In this document: positions 8,576-16,897 of the stretch, piece after piece
Numbering within the stretch: the stretch's first letter is position 1
Layout: every line of letters begins with the position of its first letter
From: Pseudomonadota bacterium
GTDB taxonomy: Bacteria > Pseudomonadota > Gammaproteobacteria > Acidiferrobacterales > UBA6901
NCBI GenBank assembly: GCA_021790335.1
Contig: JAJYEE010000027.1
Coordinates: 1 to 32,112 of the forward strand
Length of the DNA stretch: 32,112 bases
Direction: 5' to 3'
Position numbers and translations under genes: made by a program
Notes under the pieces: model-generated
Seen by the model: the letters and a program-made list of their open reading frames with translations, nothing else
Database searches by the model: none
Told to the model about the DNA's origin: nothing

Positions 8576-9229
8576 GCGCGCACTTGCTCCGGCCGTCAAC
8601 CCACGCAAGCGCCTCCATGTGGGCAACGCTCACTTCATGAAATTCGACGCCAGCTGCCTGAATCACCTGAGGGAGCGGCATGCAGTCCGGGTCCTCGCTG
8701 GCACGGCATAGCCTCAGGAACGGAGCATACGGTCCACAATCCATAAGTAGTGCGTCGTTCACAGCCTGCGGAAGAGTCAGATTGGCGGTGCCAAAACCAT
8801 ATCCTGTCGGCCTTGCGCACCGTGGCCACCGCCATTTCCCGTTGGGAATGGGTCCGCCTTCATGACCCCATCGCCTTTGCGCTTTGGCCAGAGACCTGCC
8901 GGTGTGGGAACGGCCAACCGCGAACTCCTGACCCATATCGTTCTGCGTACGCCGACTGGCGCCGCCCCATGGAGCGACAGGACGGCAGGTTAGACCTGGA
9001 TCCGACGCCCCACTCGGGCCACAGGGCCGGTGTCACACCGTCCTCATGCCGTACAGCCCTGACTGGCGCCCGGCCTGCCGGCCAGTTACCCTTCGCGCTC
9101 AATTCAGATGTTGCAACCCGAGCGCCACAGCCACCATCGCCGCGCGCCACTGCAACAGATATGGACGGAATACTCCGGCAGGATTGGCCCCACCCCGTCC
9201 GCGTCACCCGCCGGCGGTCACCACGCCGG
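8576..9229. other. Spacer between the AurF-like gene and the EAL remnant; possible eroded ORF
   Basis: No recognised gene. A minus-strand ORF at 8568-8936 (122 codons) has protein-like composition toward its C-terminus (NLTLPQAVNDALLMDCGPYA and VEFHEVSVAHMEALAWVD). I do not recognise it, and its N-terminal half looks like noise. It could be the tail of a decayed gene. Other ORFs between 8750 and 9300 look like antisense artefacts. Confidence 0.35.
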
Positions 9230-10000
9230 TCAGTGCATATCGGTCCGCGCAAAGCGGCTGCTGCTGATGTCGCACTGCGGTTTCCCGAAGTAATACCCCT
9301 GCCCCCAGGCAATACCGATCTCTTGCAACAGTCGGGCCGTCGTCGCGTCCTCCACCATTTCGGCGACCGTAATGATGCCGAGACCATTCGCAAGCACTGC
9401 GATATTCTCCATGATGCGCCGCATGTTCTTATTGGTGCTGAGGCTGCGCACCATCCATCCTTCGCTGCGAGCCATGGAAGGTGCGAAGCGCCGAGGCGAG
9501 TAGTCCGCGGGAGGCGTAGGGTCCGGGCGGGTGGGCGTAAGGCCACCTGCAAGGACATCCGAAACGCCGTCCAGCCGTTGAGAGGTGCGAGCGTTTCGCG
9601 CGCGCCGAAAGCGCGCGCGGCTCGACCGCAGGGCGGCCGCGGCGTGCCGTAGCCGGAGGCGAAGGCACAATAAGTTGCGCCGGCTCTAACCGAGTGCGCG
9701 AGGGCGACGTGGAGTCCCGTCGCGCTTCACGAGGGGCCGGCGCACAATCCCGATCTTGACAAAACTCACCGGCAGCTCCACAAGGTAGGCAAACGAGGAA
9801 AAACCGCTGCCGAAATCGTCAATGGCGATTCGGCATCCGAATTCGAGAAGTGGCTGGAGCTCTTCGCACAGGCGACGGATATCCGAAGGCGCCCGACGCT
9901 TGGTGATTTCGAGTACGATGGGGCTCGCACCGCCGACACCCGTTTGCGCGCACACCGGGAAAGCGGACTTGATATCCTGAAGCAACTCTATCAGCAGCTG
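9230..10000 (-). pseudogene. Severed EAL-domain C-terminal part, itself interrupted by an insertion
   Basis: This segment continues the EAL domain of the GGDEF gene immediately after an in-frame TAG at 10001-10003. In the same frame it reads QLLIELLQDIKSAFPV, then SPIVLEITKR, IAIDDFGSGFSSFAYL and ELPVSFVKI, all normal EAL landmarks. Coherence is then lost for about 290 bp and resumes with MVRSLSTNKNMRRIMENIAV, IITVAEMVED and WGQGYYFGKP. The EAL metal and general-base residues (E of LEIT, DD, K of VKI, E of AEMVE, Q of GQGY) can all be found. The parent was therefore a complete, plausible phosphodiesterase domain before disruption. Confidence 0.85.
9456..9751. mobile_element. ~290-bp GC-rich insertion in the EAL domain (unclassified repeat or MITE-like)
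   Basis: The borders are set by where EAL homology stops (VSFVKI, near 9752) and restarts (MVRSLS, near 9454). The inserted DNA is very GC-rich and contains an 8-bp perfect palindrome arm pair at 9597-9619 (CGCGCGCG ... CGCGCGCG). The tetramer ATCC occurs on both sides of the insert, a possible but weak target duplication. No transposase is encoded and I found no second copy in this window. It might be a dispersed intergenic repeat or a small non-autonomous element. Confidence 0.5.
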
Positions 10001-11884
10001 CTATTGGGCGAGGAACTGCGGCGACAGGTTCAGGAAATATGCGCGCCGCGATGTCTCGGACAATCCGTCGACAAATCCGGCGCATCGGGCTATGGCCTGT
10101 CGCGCAATAACCGCGTCCACCCAATGGGCGAGGTTTATGTCTTCTATTGCCTCGATGAATTCATCCGCTGTCGCGAACCGTCCGCCCGGCAGGGCAACCC
10201 GTGCCAGAACCTCTTCGGCCACGGGACGGCCGGTCGCGAGATCGACGATCACCTGATAGGCCGGAACCACGCGGTCTTCCTGCAGGGCCTCCTGAAGCTC
10301 TTTTGTCTTCCACGCCAAGTCGCGGGTGATCAGCCCGGCATGCACCACGCAGTCGCGCCCACGCCTTTTGGCCGCGTACAGACAGTGGTCAGCTTCCGAA
10401 AACATTTGGGCGAGATCGCGTGTCGCCTCACGCAAGGTGCTGATCCCGCCGCTTGCGCGAACAGTCAGCGGGAAACCGTTGATGTCGACGATCGCCGCGC
10501 GCAGCGCCTGACCGACCCGCTCTGCCACAATGCAGGCTTCCGACTGATCCGCATCGCGAAAGACCAGCAGAAACTCCTCGCCACCCCCGCGCGCCGCCCA
10601 ATCCCCGGAACGAAGAGCGTCCCGCAGCACAGTTGCGCAATGCTGCAGCACATGGTCACCGGCATCATGCCCGTAGCGGTCGTTAACGGACTTGAAATGA
10701 TCAAGATCGAAGATCGCGAGCGAAAATGATGCGTTTGCGCGCCGCGCCGCGGCAAATTCCTCCTTCAGGCGCGTTTCCGCAGCGCGACGATTCGCCAACC
10801 CTGTCAGGGCGTCAGTCATGGCGAGCTTCTGCAGTGACTCGTTAAGCTCTGACACGGATGCCGCGGCCTGCCTCCGCTCGTCGAGCGTCTCTTGAAGCCG
10901 CGCGGTCATCAAGTTGAACGCCCTCTGCAACGCGCCGATCTCATCCGCACGGTCGACTACGACCCGCCGGGAAGTGTCCGATGAATGGCTGATATCGATA
11001 GCCGCCGCCGTGAGACGCCGAATGGGCGCGATGAACCGCCGGGTTGCGAATACGATCAACAGCGCCATGGGAATCGCGAGCACAATGCCCCAGACGGCGA
11101 TCTGCTCCAGCGTACGGCGAACGGTCGCTGTGACGTCAGCACCGGACGGGACGACAAGCACTTTCCATCGCAGCGGGAACACGCCCGCAACAGGAGCCAC
11201 CCGGCTGACGTCGTAGGTTCGCCCGTCTGCCGTCAGGCGGGTATGGGCAAAAGCCTGCCGGACGGCCTGCGGCGGCAGATTGCCGACTTCGGAAAATATC
11301 GACACATCATCCGGGCGCGCAACCAGCATACGAACATTGGCCAAAGACAGAATCGTCGCAATCGCCGACCAGCGGTAGGCGAGGACGAGGGTGCCGATCC
11401 TGGGTCGTGGTGGATAGGCGGCAAAGACCGCGGTGCTGAACGCGACAACCTCATCATCGGCATAGGGATCAACGGCCTTGTCGATGAAGCGGACATGCCC
11501 GGACGAACCGGGCTTCCAGCAGCTTGGCAGGTCCAGGCGCGGATGCTGGACTTTGGCACTCGCCGCAACGAGTTGTCCAGACTGGTTGAAAGCATAAAGA
11601 GCACCGGGAATCGCATAGTCATGGCTCATTTGCTGCAGGGCATGCGCAATGCGCCCGTCGATATCGTTCGTCTCGAGGTCGCTCATCACATCGAGCCTAG
11701 CCCACGCATGAACATCGGTGGCCTGCTGCGCAAACAGCCGTTCAACGCCATCCAGCTGCAGCCGGACATCGTCGACGCGCGTGCGGACAGCTGCGCTCTG
11801 CGGATGATTGCTGACGCTCGTCAGGACGATTGCCGAAATGCTGAAATAGGTGATAAAAAATATGCCTGCAAGCAGTGCGAACAC
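10001..11884 (-). CDS. Membrane-bound GGDEF protein with truncated EAL domain (N-terminus frameshifted)
   Basis: A predicted diguanylate cyclase, 627 codons as it stands. It contains TM1 (FALLAGIFFITYFSISAIVL), a periplasmic sensor of CHASE4-like character, TM2 (VWGIVLAIPMALLIVF), a HAMP linker, and a GGDEF domain with LTGLANRR, the GGEEF signature near residue 430 and an RxxD I-site (RSGD) five residues before it. The start of an EAL domain follows (EVLARV in place of EALARL, LNLSPQFLAQ), ending at an in-frame TAG. The annotated GTG start at 11884 is poor. The natural start is probably the ATG at 11927, which overlaps the upstream stop (ATGA). It would give MTRANFF-RRSIATRVFALL if the A7 run at 11907-11913 had one base fewer. 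The cyclase domain itself looks intact. Confidence 0.8.
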   Translation of the reverse strand: MFALLAGIFFITYFSISAIVLTSVSNHPQSAAVRTRVDDVRLQLDGVERLFAQQATDVHAWARLDVMSDLETNDIDGRIAHALQQMSHDYAIPGALYAFNQSGQLVAASAKVQHPRLDLPSCWKPGSSGHVRFIDKAVDPYADDEVVAFSTAVFAAYPPRPRIGTLVLAYRWSAIATILSLANVRMLVARPDDVSIFSEVGNLPPQAVRQAFAHTRLTADGRTYDVSRVAPVAGVFPLRWKVLVVPSGADVTATVRRTLEQIAVWGIVLAIPMALLIVFATRRFIAPIRRLTAAAIDISHSSDTSRRVVVDRADEIGALQRAFNLMTARLQETLDERRQAAASVSELNESLQKLAMTDALTGLANRRAAETRLKEEFAAARRANASFSLAIFDLDHFKSVNDRYGHDAGDHVLQHCATVLRDALRSGDWAARGGGEEFLLVFRDADQSEACIVAERVGQALRAAIVDINGFPLTVRASGGISTLREATRDLAQMFSEADHCLYAAKRRGRDCVVHAGLITRDLAWKTKELQEALQEDRVVPAYQVIVDLATGRPVAEEVLARVALPGGRFATADEFIEAIEDINLAHWVDAVIARQAIARCAGFVDGLSETSRRAYFLNLSPQFLAQ

Positions 11885-11906
11885 CCTGGTCGCGATCGAC
11901 CGCCGG

Positions 11907-11913
11907 AAAAAAA
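11907..11913. repeat. Homopolymer A7 (T7 on the coding strand) separating the coupled ATG from the GGDEF frame
   Basis: On the minus strand the ATG at 11927 opens ATG-ACG-CGG-GCC-AAT followed by T's. With seven T's the frame runs away from the GGDEF ORF. With six it joins that ORF precisely and gives a sensible basic N-terminus before TM1. It could be a mutation, a slippery phase-variable tract or a base-calling error. Confidence 0.7.
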
Positions 11914-11923
11914 TTGGCCCGCG

Positions 11924-12349
11924 TCATTCCAGACGCCCCGCGATTCTTACTCCATGCAATGGCGTGCCCGCAGCGACGTACCCGATGGCGCCGGGAACGC
12001 GGGCCACCAAGGCCACCATGTCACGGCCGGATCCCAGTACAAGCGGTGGTTCCCGGCCCTGCAGGTGCAGACGCGCCCAGTACTCGGAAAACGCCATAGG
12101 CGGAGCGCCCAGAGTGCATTGCGAAAATCTGATCCGCAATGCACTTTCAGCATCCCGATTTACCGGCACGATCGGCGTGCCGTCGGGCCACAGCCTTTCC
12201 CGCATCAGGTAGATGGCACGCAGCTCGTTGCGAAAAACCACCGCCACTGGGACCGTGGGGTTGACGATCACCAGAATGCCGCCACTTTTGGCCGAACAGA
12301 CGCCGGCCAGCACGACCCACAGTGACATCCATGCAACGATGCGGCCCAT
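11924..12349 (-). CDS. PstS-like periplasmic substrate-binding protein
   Basis: A 141-residue protein with signal peptide MGRIVAWMSLWVVLAGVCSA, followed by a phosphate-binding-protein-like domain (PF12849 type). The pattern includes AVVFRNELRAIYLMRERLWPDG, PIVPVNRD and the terminal VPGAIGYVAAGTPLHGVRI. Its length is about half of true PstS, as is common for the short PBP-like proteins encoded beside sensory genes. I chose the ATG at 12349 because it begins the signal peptide and sits 7 nt after the stop of the upstream ORF. The stop overlaps the natural ATG of the GGDEF gene. It probably delivers a periplasmic ligand signal, perhaps an oxyanion, to that receptor; this is inferred from operon structure. 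Confidence 0.8.
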   Translation of the reverse strand: MGRIVAWMSLWVVLAGVCSAKSGGILVIVNPTVPVAVVFRNELRAIYLMRERLWPDGTPIVPVNRDAESALRIRFSQCTLGAPPMAFSEYWARLHLQGREPPLVLGSGRDMVALVARVPGAIGYVAAGTPLHGVRIAGRLE

Positions 12350-12356
12350 GCGCACT

Positions 12357-12914
12357 TCAGACCGGCACCGCCCAAGCGGCATAAAGACCGGTCTGCGTGC
12401 CGACGGGCACCCCGCTTGCGGCCATACACTTGAAATTCCATGCTGTTGCAATGCCAGATTGATAGATCAGTCTGATCAGCCCTTTTCTCGCCACGACGGG
12501 CGCGACATGGATCGAGCTCCATTCGCCGACCGTGGCAAGAATTTTTCCTGCATGCAACGTCCGCACAGGCGCTATCCGGAACTCATTGTAGAGACATCCG
12601 ATCTGTATCACGCCGGAACTCCGGTCACCTTGTTCAGAGACGAACACCGGGTGAGCGATCTCCGCGTCGAGCAACCGGTTCGCATTGCGACTGCCATGAC
12701 CCGAATCCAGAAGACTCCACCCATCAAGAGCTACACGGTCGGAGCCGTTCGCAGGCAATGCAGCAACGGGATTCGCATAGCCACCGACGGTCAACGGGCC
12801 GACGGACACTCCCGCGGCAACGTCATGGCTCGCGGCGCACCGCGAAAGCCCATGGCAGCATTTGCGACAGCAATGAAGTCTGCGCGCCAGGCGCGCGAAA
12901 AAAACAACGGGCAT
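12357..12914 (-). CDS. Unrecognised ORF heading the PBP-GGDEF operon (possibly decayed outer-membrane protein)
   Basis: A 185-codon ORF that I do not recognise with confidence. It ends 7 nt before the PstS-like gene, which argues for operon membership. The tail (SGVPVGTQTGLYAAWAVPV) and the central stretch (DRSSGVIQIGCLYNEF) alternate like beta strands. That recalls the outer-membrane barrel proteins that I believe accompany PBP and GGDEF genes in some proteobacteria. The N-terminal 35 residues are Cys/Arg-rich and look like the wrong frame. A frameshifted remnant of a longer barrel gene extending upstream is possible, because no signal peptide is readable. Confidence 0.35.
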   Translation of the reverse strand: MPVVFFARLARRLHCCRKCCHGLSRCAASHDVAAGVSVGPLTVGGYANPVAALPANGSDRVALDGWSLLDSGHGSRNANRLLDAEIAHPVFVSEQGDRSSGVIQIGCLYNEFRIAPVRTLHAGKILATVGEWSSIHVAPVVARKGLIRLIYQSGIATAWNFKCMAASGVPVGTQTGLYAAWAVPV

Positions 12915-13731
12915 TCAATGCGCCGATCGGACACGACACCCCCCTCCCACGATCGTTGCGTCGTTGCCTCTATCCAGATTCGGAACCTAACGCACGCGAT
13001 GAGCCCGGTGACCGGCCGGACCCAGCGGTCTTCCCAGACGCGATCTGCGGCGCTTCAGGCGAGTTTCGATACCACCACAAGGTTCCTGATATGCATAGGG
13101 ACTGCCTGAACTGCGGCGGACGCCGACCCGATTGAGTTGCCCATGGAAACACGCTGCCGGCGCTCGGCTGCGGAGTCACCGAAAAACTGTGGCTACCGAC
13201 GATCCCTGCCGGACGCCGCCGTTTGCCTCCAATACTGACCGGACCGACCGGGACGACAAAACATCGACGGTACGGTAGTGGCTGCCGTGTGTCCGTGCAT
13301 CTCGCAACGCGCGACTCCATCAGCAGACGTGCTCACTTCGCCAGGCTGTCCCGGTAATAAATGGCCAACAGCGCCAACGGTTCTTTCCGGGTCGCTCCCG
13401 AGGCAGCTGCAAAACAGGCGCACAGGGAACGAATCGCTGCGCACGACGCCCCATCGAACACCACCCTCGCCCGCCATGCAAACGCATGCAGCTGCTGTAC
13501 ATACCGGCTTCCATGTCCTGTGCCGTACCGGTAGCTTCAACACCGCACGTCTCCGGAACATGCACCGTCGATACGTACGCGGCCCGACCCTTGCGCCGCA
13601 AGACGGTCGAACGGCGGATCATGGACATACCCGGAATGCAAGATTTCGAAATGTCGGCCGAAGGCATTGTCTGGCCCCGACGTTGAGACGCCAGGGGCGC
13701 GGAAGTTGCCCGTGAAAACACAGCCCTTGAG
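12915..13731. other. Gene-poor stretch with overlapping spurious ORFs
   Basis: Six or more ORFs of 60-150 codons overlap on both strands. None has a recognisable motif, signal peptide or strong ribosome site. The stretch may hold the eroded 5' part of the ORF at 12357-12914. I see no RNA gene, repeat array or insertion sequence. Confidence 0.5.
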
Positions 13732-13815
13732 CTAGCCTTCGGACGCGGACATCCAGACTGCGAGGGCAAACACCCAACCAATGATTGCGATGATCACAAG
13801 CGGCCACGGTACCAT
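13732..13815 (-). CDS. 27-residue single-helix membrane peptide downstream of the UreI-like gene
   Basis: The sequence MVPWPLVIIAIIGWVFALAV plus WMSASEG is one hydrophobic helix with a short polar tail. A strong ribosome site (GAGAGGAG, about 6 nt before the ATG) supports translation. It starts 38 nt after the AmiS/UreI-like gene on the same strand, so the two probably form an operon. Small single-helix subunits accompany several transporter families, for example the MetS-type partners of NSS transporters, and this may be an analogous accessory peptide. A longer upstream frame (to 13926) would run through the ribosome site and is unlikely. Confidence 0.65.
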   Translation of the reverse strand: MVPWPLVIIAIIGWVFALAVWMSASEG

Positions 13816-13852
13816 GACGATCTCCTCTCTTCGTTGAGTTCCTATGGAAACT

Positions 13853-14617
13853 TCAGAACGGACCCTGGAGGCCGGCCGGCATCGACCACAACAGCGCCGG
13901 CACCGCGAAAGTGTAGATCGCGGCAAATGTTACCACCCACCCCAGCAGCTTTTCGTTCATGCGACCCTGCATGAATAGACCCGCCAGGTTCATCGCGATG
14001 AACCACACCAGCGCAATCGTGAAATGATAGACCCAGGTCCCGCCGCCCGGCGCGGGTGTCTTCAGGAAGTACCACGCATAGGCCCCCGTCAGCCAGCCGA
14101 TGAAGATGGCCACTGCGCCCAGTTGCTTCTTCGGTATTTTGAAGATCTGCGTCAAACCGAGAGCGATGAAGAAAAATGAATACATCCCCGCAAGTCCGGT
14201 CACGAAGTTGGTGAGCGGCCCCAACCCCTGGGACACGATCATAGCGACCAGAAACGGCCACCACATCACGCCTGCCGTAACCGTGATGATGCCGACACCT
14301 CTCTCGTCCGCCTTCTTGCGCGCTGGATCCAGGTGCATCAGTCCGTTCGCCAGCAGTGCAAAGGAGCCGATATACATTAAAGGCGCGATCCACTTGCCGA
14401 CCGACGTAGCGTACACCGGCTTTGCGGGCTTCAGTTCGCTGGCGATTACCCCCAACTCATGGCTGACCGTGGTCGCGTGGGCGGCGGTCGCATGCGCAGC
14501 CATGGTGGCGGCACCCGCATCGCGTGTGACCAGCATCATCGCACCCGTCGCCAATGTTGTAATTGCCGCGGTAACGGCGGGGGTACTGCACAATCTGTCT
14601 GCGGAAAGGCTTGCCAT
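13853..14617 (-). CDS. AmiS/UreI-like multipass inner-membrane protein
   Basis: A 254-residue protein. After a hydrophobic, Ala/Thr/His-rich N-terminal stretch of about 75 residues come six clear helices starting with PLMYIGSFALLANGLMHLDP. The later helices include MWWPFLVAMIV, AGMYSFFFIALGLTQIF, GAVAIFIGWLTGAYAWYFL, HFTIALVWFIAMNLAGLFM and LLGWVVTFAAIYTFAVPALL. The first helix, the six-helix count and the Trp-rich fifth helix resemble the AmiS/UreI urea/amide channel family. Assignment is by eye and only moderately sure. The start at 14617 has GAGGAG five bases before the ATG; an upstream start at 14680 lacks one. No urease or amidase genes are nearby. It is followed by the 27-residue peptide. 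Confidence 0.6.
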   Translation of the reverse strand: MASLSADRLCSTPAVTAAITTLATGAMMLVTRDAGAATMAAHATAAHATTVSHELGVIASELKPAKPVYATSVGKWIAPLMYIGSFALLANGLMHLDPARKKADERGVGIITVTAGVMWWPFLVAMIVSQGLGPLTNFVTGLAGMYSFFFIALGLTQIFKIPKKQLGAVAIFIGWLTGAYAWYFLKTPAPGGGTWVYHFTIALVWFIAMNLAGLFMQGRMNEKLLGWVVTFAAIYTFAVPALLWSMPAGLQGPF

Positions 14618-15317
14618 TTCTTCTCCTCGTAAAAGTGGTGATGGTGACGCTCTATCCTTCGGACAAAGAGGGGGTAGCATTCGTATTTTTCCTCCCCTCG
14701 ATAATTCTTACTCTACGAGGCGCATGCATGTCTGTAATCAATGGTACAGATCGGAATCCGTCTAAACTTCAGCAACATAGTGAACACCGGCTTCGGTGCG
14801 GTGAGGTGAGGTGAGGTGATTCTTGCCGGCAATCAAAACTGGTCATGATGTTCCGCGACCTCCTTTCTGATCTTGCTGCCCGGCTCCGTCATGCGGTGCG
14901 GCAACGACGCCGGATCACTGTCCGCCCGCAACCAGCAGACTTCAGCCGCTTCTGAAAAGGATCGCGGCAGGAGCTTCGGGCTTGTACTTATGCAGCGACC
15001 GCCGGCCTCATGATTTTCACGAACAGTCATGGAAATCCAGTATGCCGTTGGCACTTGCGAACGATCACTCATGGTCAGAAACCCGCCTGACGCGATTTCT
15101 CGCCCGAACGGTACCGGTTGCTGGCCTGTTTTAGCCCGGCATGTTTTCCGGAGTCACCTCGACTTTAGCCAGTCCGGCGGCAATACATGGGCAATCACAG
15201 GTTGTCGGTGCATTTTTCGCTTCGCCTAACGGCACGGGGAGCAGGCGCCTCGAAACCTGACGTGCAGGAACTGATAGGACACGAACAGGCCGGTACGCCA
15301 GGCAGAAGCCACTGTGA
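14618..15317. other. Intergenic region upstream of the UreI-like gene
   Basis: No supportable gene. The UreI-like promoter is expected within about 150 bases of 14617, and the region around 14690-14720 is locally AT-rich. A short tandem repeat lies at 14800-14819. ORFs such as 14833-15072 on the minus strand lack motifs. Confidence 0.5.
14800..14819. repeat. Four tandem copies of GGTGA
   Basis: Four exact GGTGA units follow each other with no interruption. The tract is about 180 bp upstream of the UreI-like start and not inside a gene. A five-base unit could slip during replication, but no effect is evident from position. Confidence 0.85.
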
Positions 15318-15879
15318 GGCAACAGTTTCTTCGTGGCGTTGACGGGGCGGCACGCGATCTGTGTGCCCACCCTGGAGGGTCACACCTACATTTTCAACAG
15401 CCGGACGTTCGCTTCCGGGGGCAGCTTCGCCACGACCCGCGGCGGATGCGTCGCCGCGGTCTCACCGGACCATAAGAAGATATTGCCGGTCCTGTCCGCA
15501 GAGGAGACAGCCGCTTATCCGATTCCGGAGCAGCCTCGCCCTTTTTACCTTGCCGGTCGGCGGAAATGCCATCGCCTTCGAACCCGGAACGAACCTCGCT
15601 TTCATTGGCGGTAATGCAAGTGCGCAACTGACCGGGATTGACGTGTCGTCCGGAAAATTAGTTCGCACACTGCCCGTGACGCACTCGGCAGACTTGCTCT
15701 GGACCAACGGGAAACTGTTTTCGGCCGACATGAAGACCGGCATCAAGAGCGTCCCCGACCCGGCATCCGACACGGCAACTCGCATCAAGGCACCGGAAGT
15801 CTACTCGCGCTTCAATTACATGCTTCTGCCACAGGCCTGTGCCGGCTTGATGCAATTGGCAGCCGCCCGCGCTACCTGA
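15318..15879 (+). pseudogene. Beta-propeller (YVTN/YncE-type) protein remnant
   Basis: Two overlapping plus-strand frames together read like one beta-propeller. The first gives GNSFFVALTGRHAICVPTLE and GHTYIFNSRTFASGGSF, then AAVSPDHKKI. After a shift near a T5 run at about 15542-15546 the second gives VGGNAIAFEPGTNLAFIGGN and TGIDVSSGKLVRTLPVTHSA. A TGA at 15315-15317 closes the frame upstream, and no start or signal peptide is present. Blades of this kind usually belong to periplasmic or secreted proteins. Both ends are eroded, so the original function cannot be told. Confidence 0.65.
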
Positions 15880-16897
15880 GCGAAGTGGCCGCGTACCCAA
15901 AACCGCATGCCAACGTGAACAAACTGAACCGCCGTCAGTTCTCGACCACGGCATGAATCCCACGGGGTACCGTCGAAAATCTCGAGACTGCAGTAATCGT
16001 ACGGTTATTTGACGGGCGAATCGCGCGGAGCTTTCCGGGGTTGCAAGCAACCGCTGGTTGAGTCTGGGGCGGAATTACTGATCATTTCACTGAAACGGTG
16101 CATAATCACGTCGCGATTTCAGGCACTCGGAAACCACTCACCGCCAGCAAATCCGAGCGGCCAGCGCAGTGAGTACTGCACCGGCAAGTCGCATCGGACG
16201 ACGCCTGTCGATCATCTCAGGCCGATGCGACGCGCACATGTGACACAAGCCTGATGACGGCAAACAAATCGATGCGCCGCCGCGATGGCGGATTGGGCGC
16301 ACGGCGACCCTAGCGTTGGGAGCAGCACCCGGGGGCGACGCGGCCTGTTGAACGCAGCATTATTGTTAAGATGTTCTGTCAACTGAATTCGCCGTTTTAT
16401 CTCTGGACACATCGTGTCGTGGCAATTCTGGTCCGGCCCGGATTTTGCATCACGAGGCATCGCCCGTCACCGTGGGCGCTGCGTTCATCCCTGAGACATA
16501 TAAATCTGCAGAAACCCGCTGCACGGCTAAAAATGAATCGAGACTGGAAATCAGCATCATTCGCACAGGTCGGGCCAGCTATCGCTTGGTCTGCAATTGG
16601 ATCCGGGCAACGGCTGAGCCAAGAACAGACGTTCCTGGGGAGTCGCGCGTCCGGTTCAATGCGACCAATTTTCGGAGAGGTCATGAAACGCTTGCTCAAA
16701 CAGCCCGACAGACGACTCCGTCTGGACATCGACGGGTACCGGGCGCCCCGATCGAGCGAAGCCGCGCGTTTCCTTGATCAATACAGGCGGAGACCGCGAC
16801 TCATTCCGGCGCGGGGCAAATGGCCCGGAGCCGAACGGAACATTCGTTGGTCTCCGTCTGGACGGGATAAACCTCTAATAGTGCAGCTTCCGGCCTC
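15880..16897. other. Long spacer upstream of the large c-di-GMP gene
   Basis: About 1 kb with no recognised gene. A plus-strand ORF at 16371-16901 (176 codons) ends in ATGA overlap with the large gene, which could suggest coupling. However, its sequence is low in hydrophobic core pattern, matches nothing I know and has no ribosome site, so I do not call it. The promoter of the large gene should lie here but I could not identify it. Confidence 0.45.

Noticed and set aside
8568-8936. 122-codon minus-strand ORF after the AurF-like gene
   Set aside because: The C-terminal part is protein-like, but the N-terminal half is noise-like and no family is recognised. It is mentioned only in the spacer note.
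8860-9558. 232-codon minus-strand ORF
   Set aside because: It is out of frame with the clear EAL sequence it overlaps and crosses the insertion. Composition is typical of an artefact.
12970-13781. Several overlapping ORFs on both strands, including a 153-codon one
   Set aside because: They overlap one another and lack motifs, signal peptides and ribosome sites. They look like chance ORFs in GC-rich DNA.
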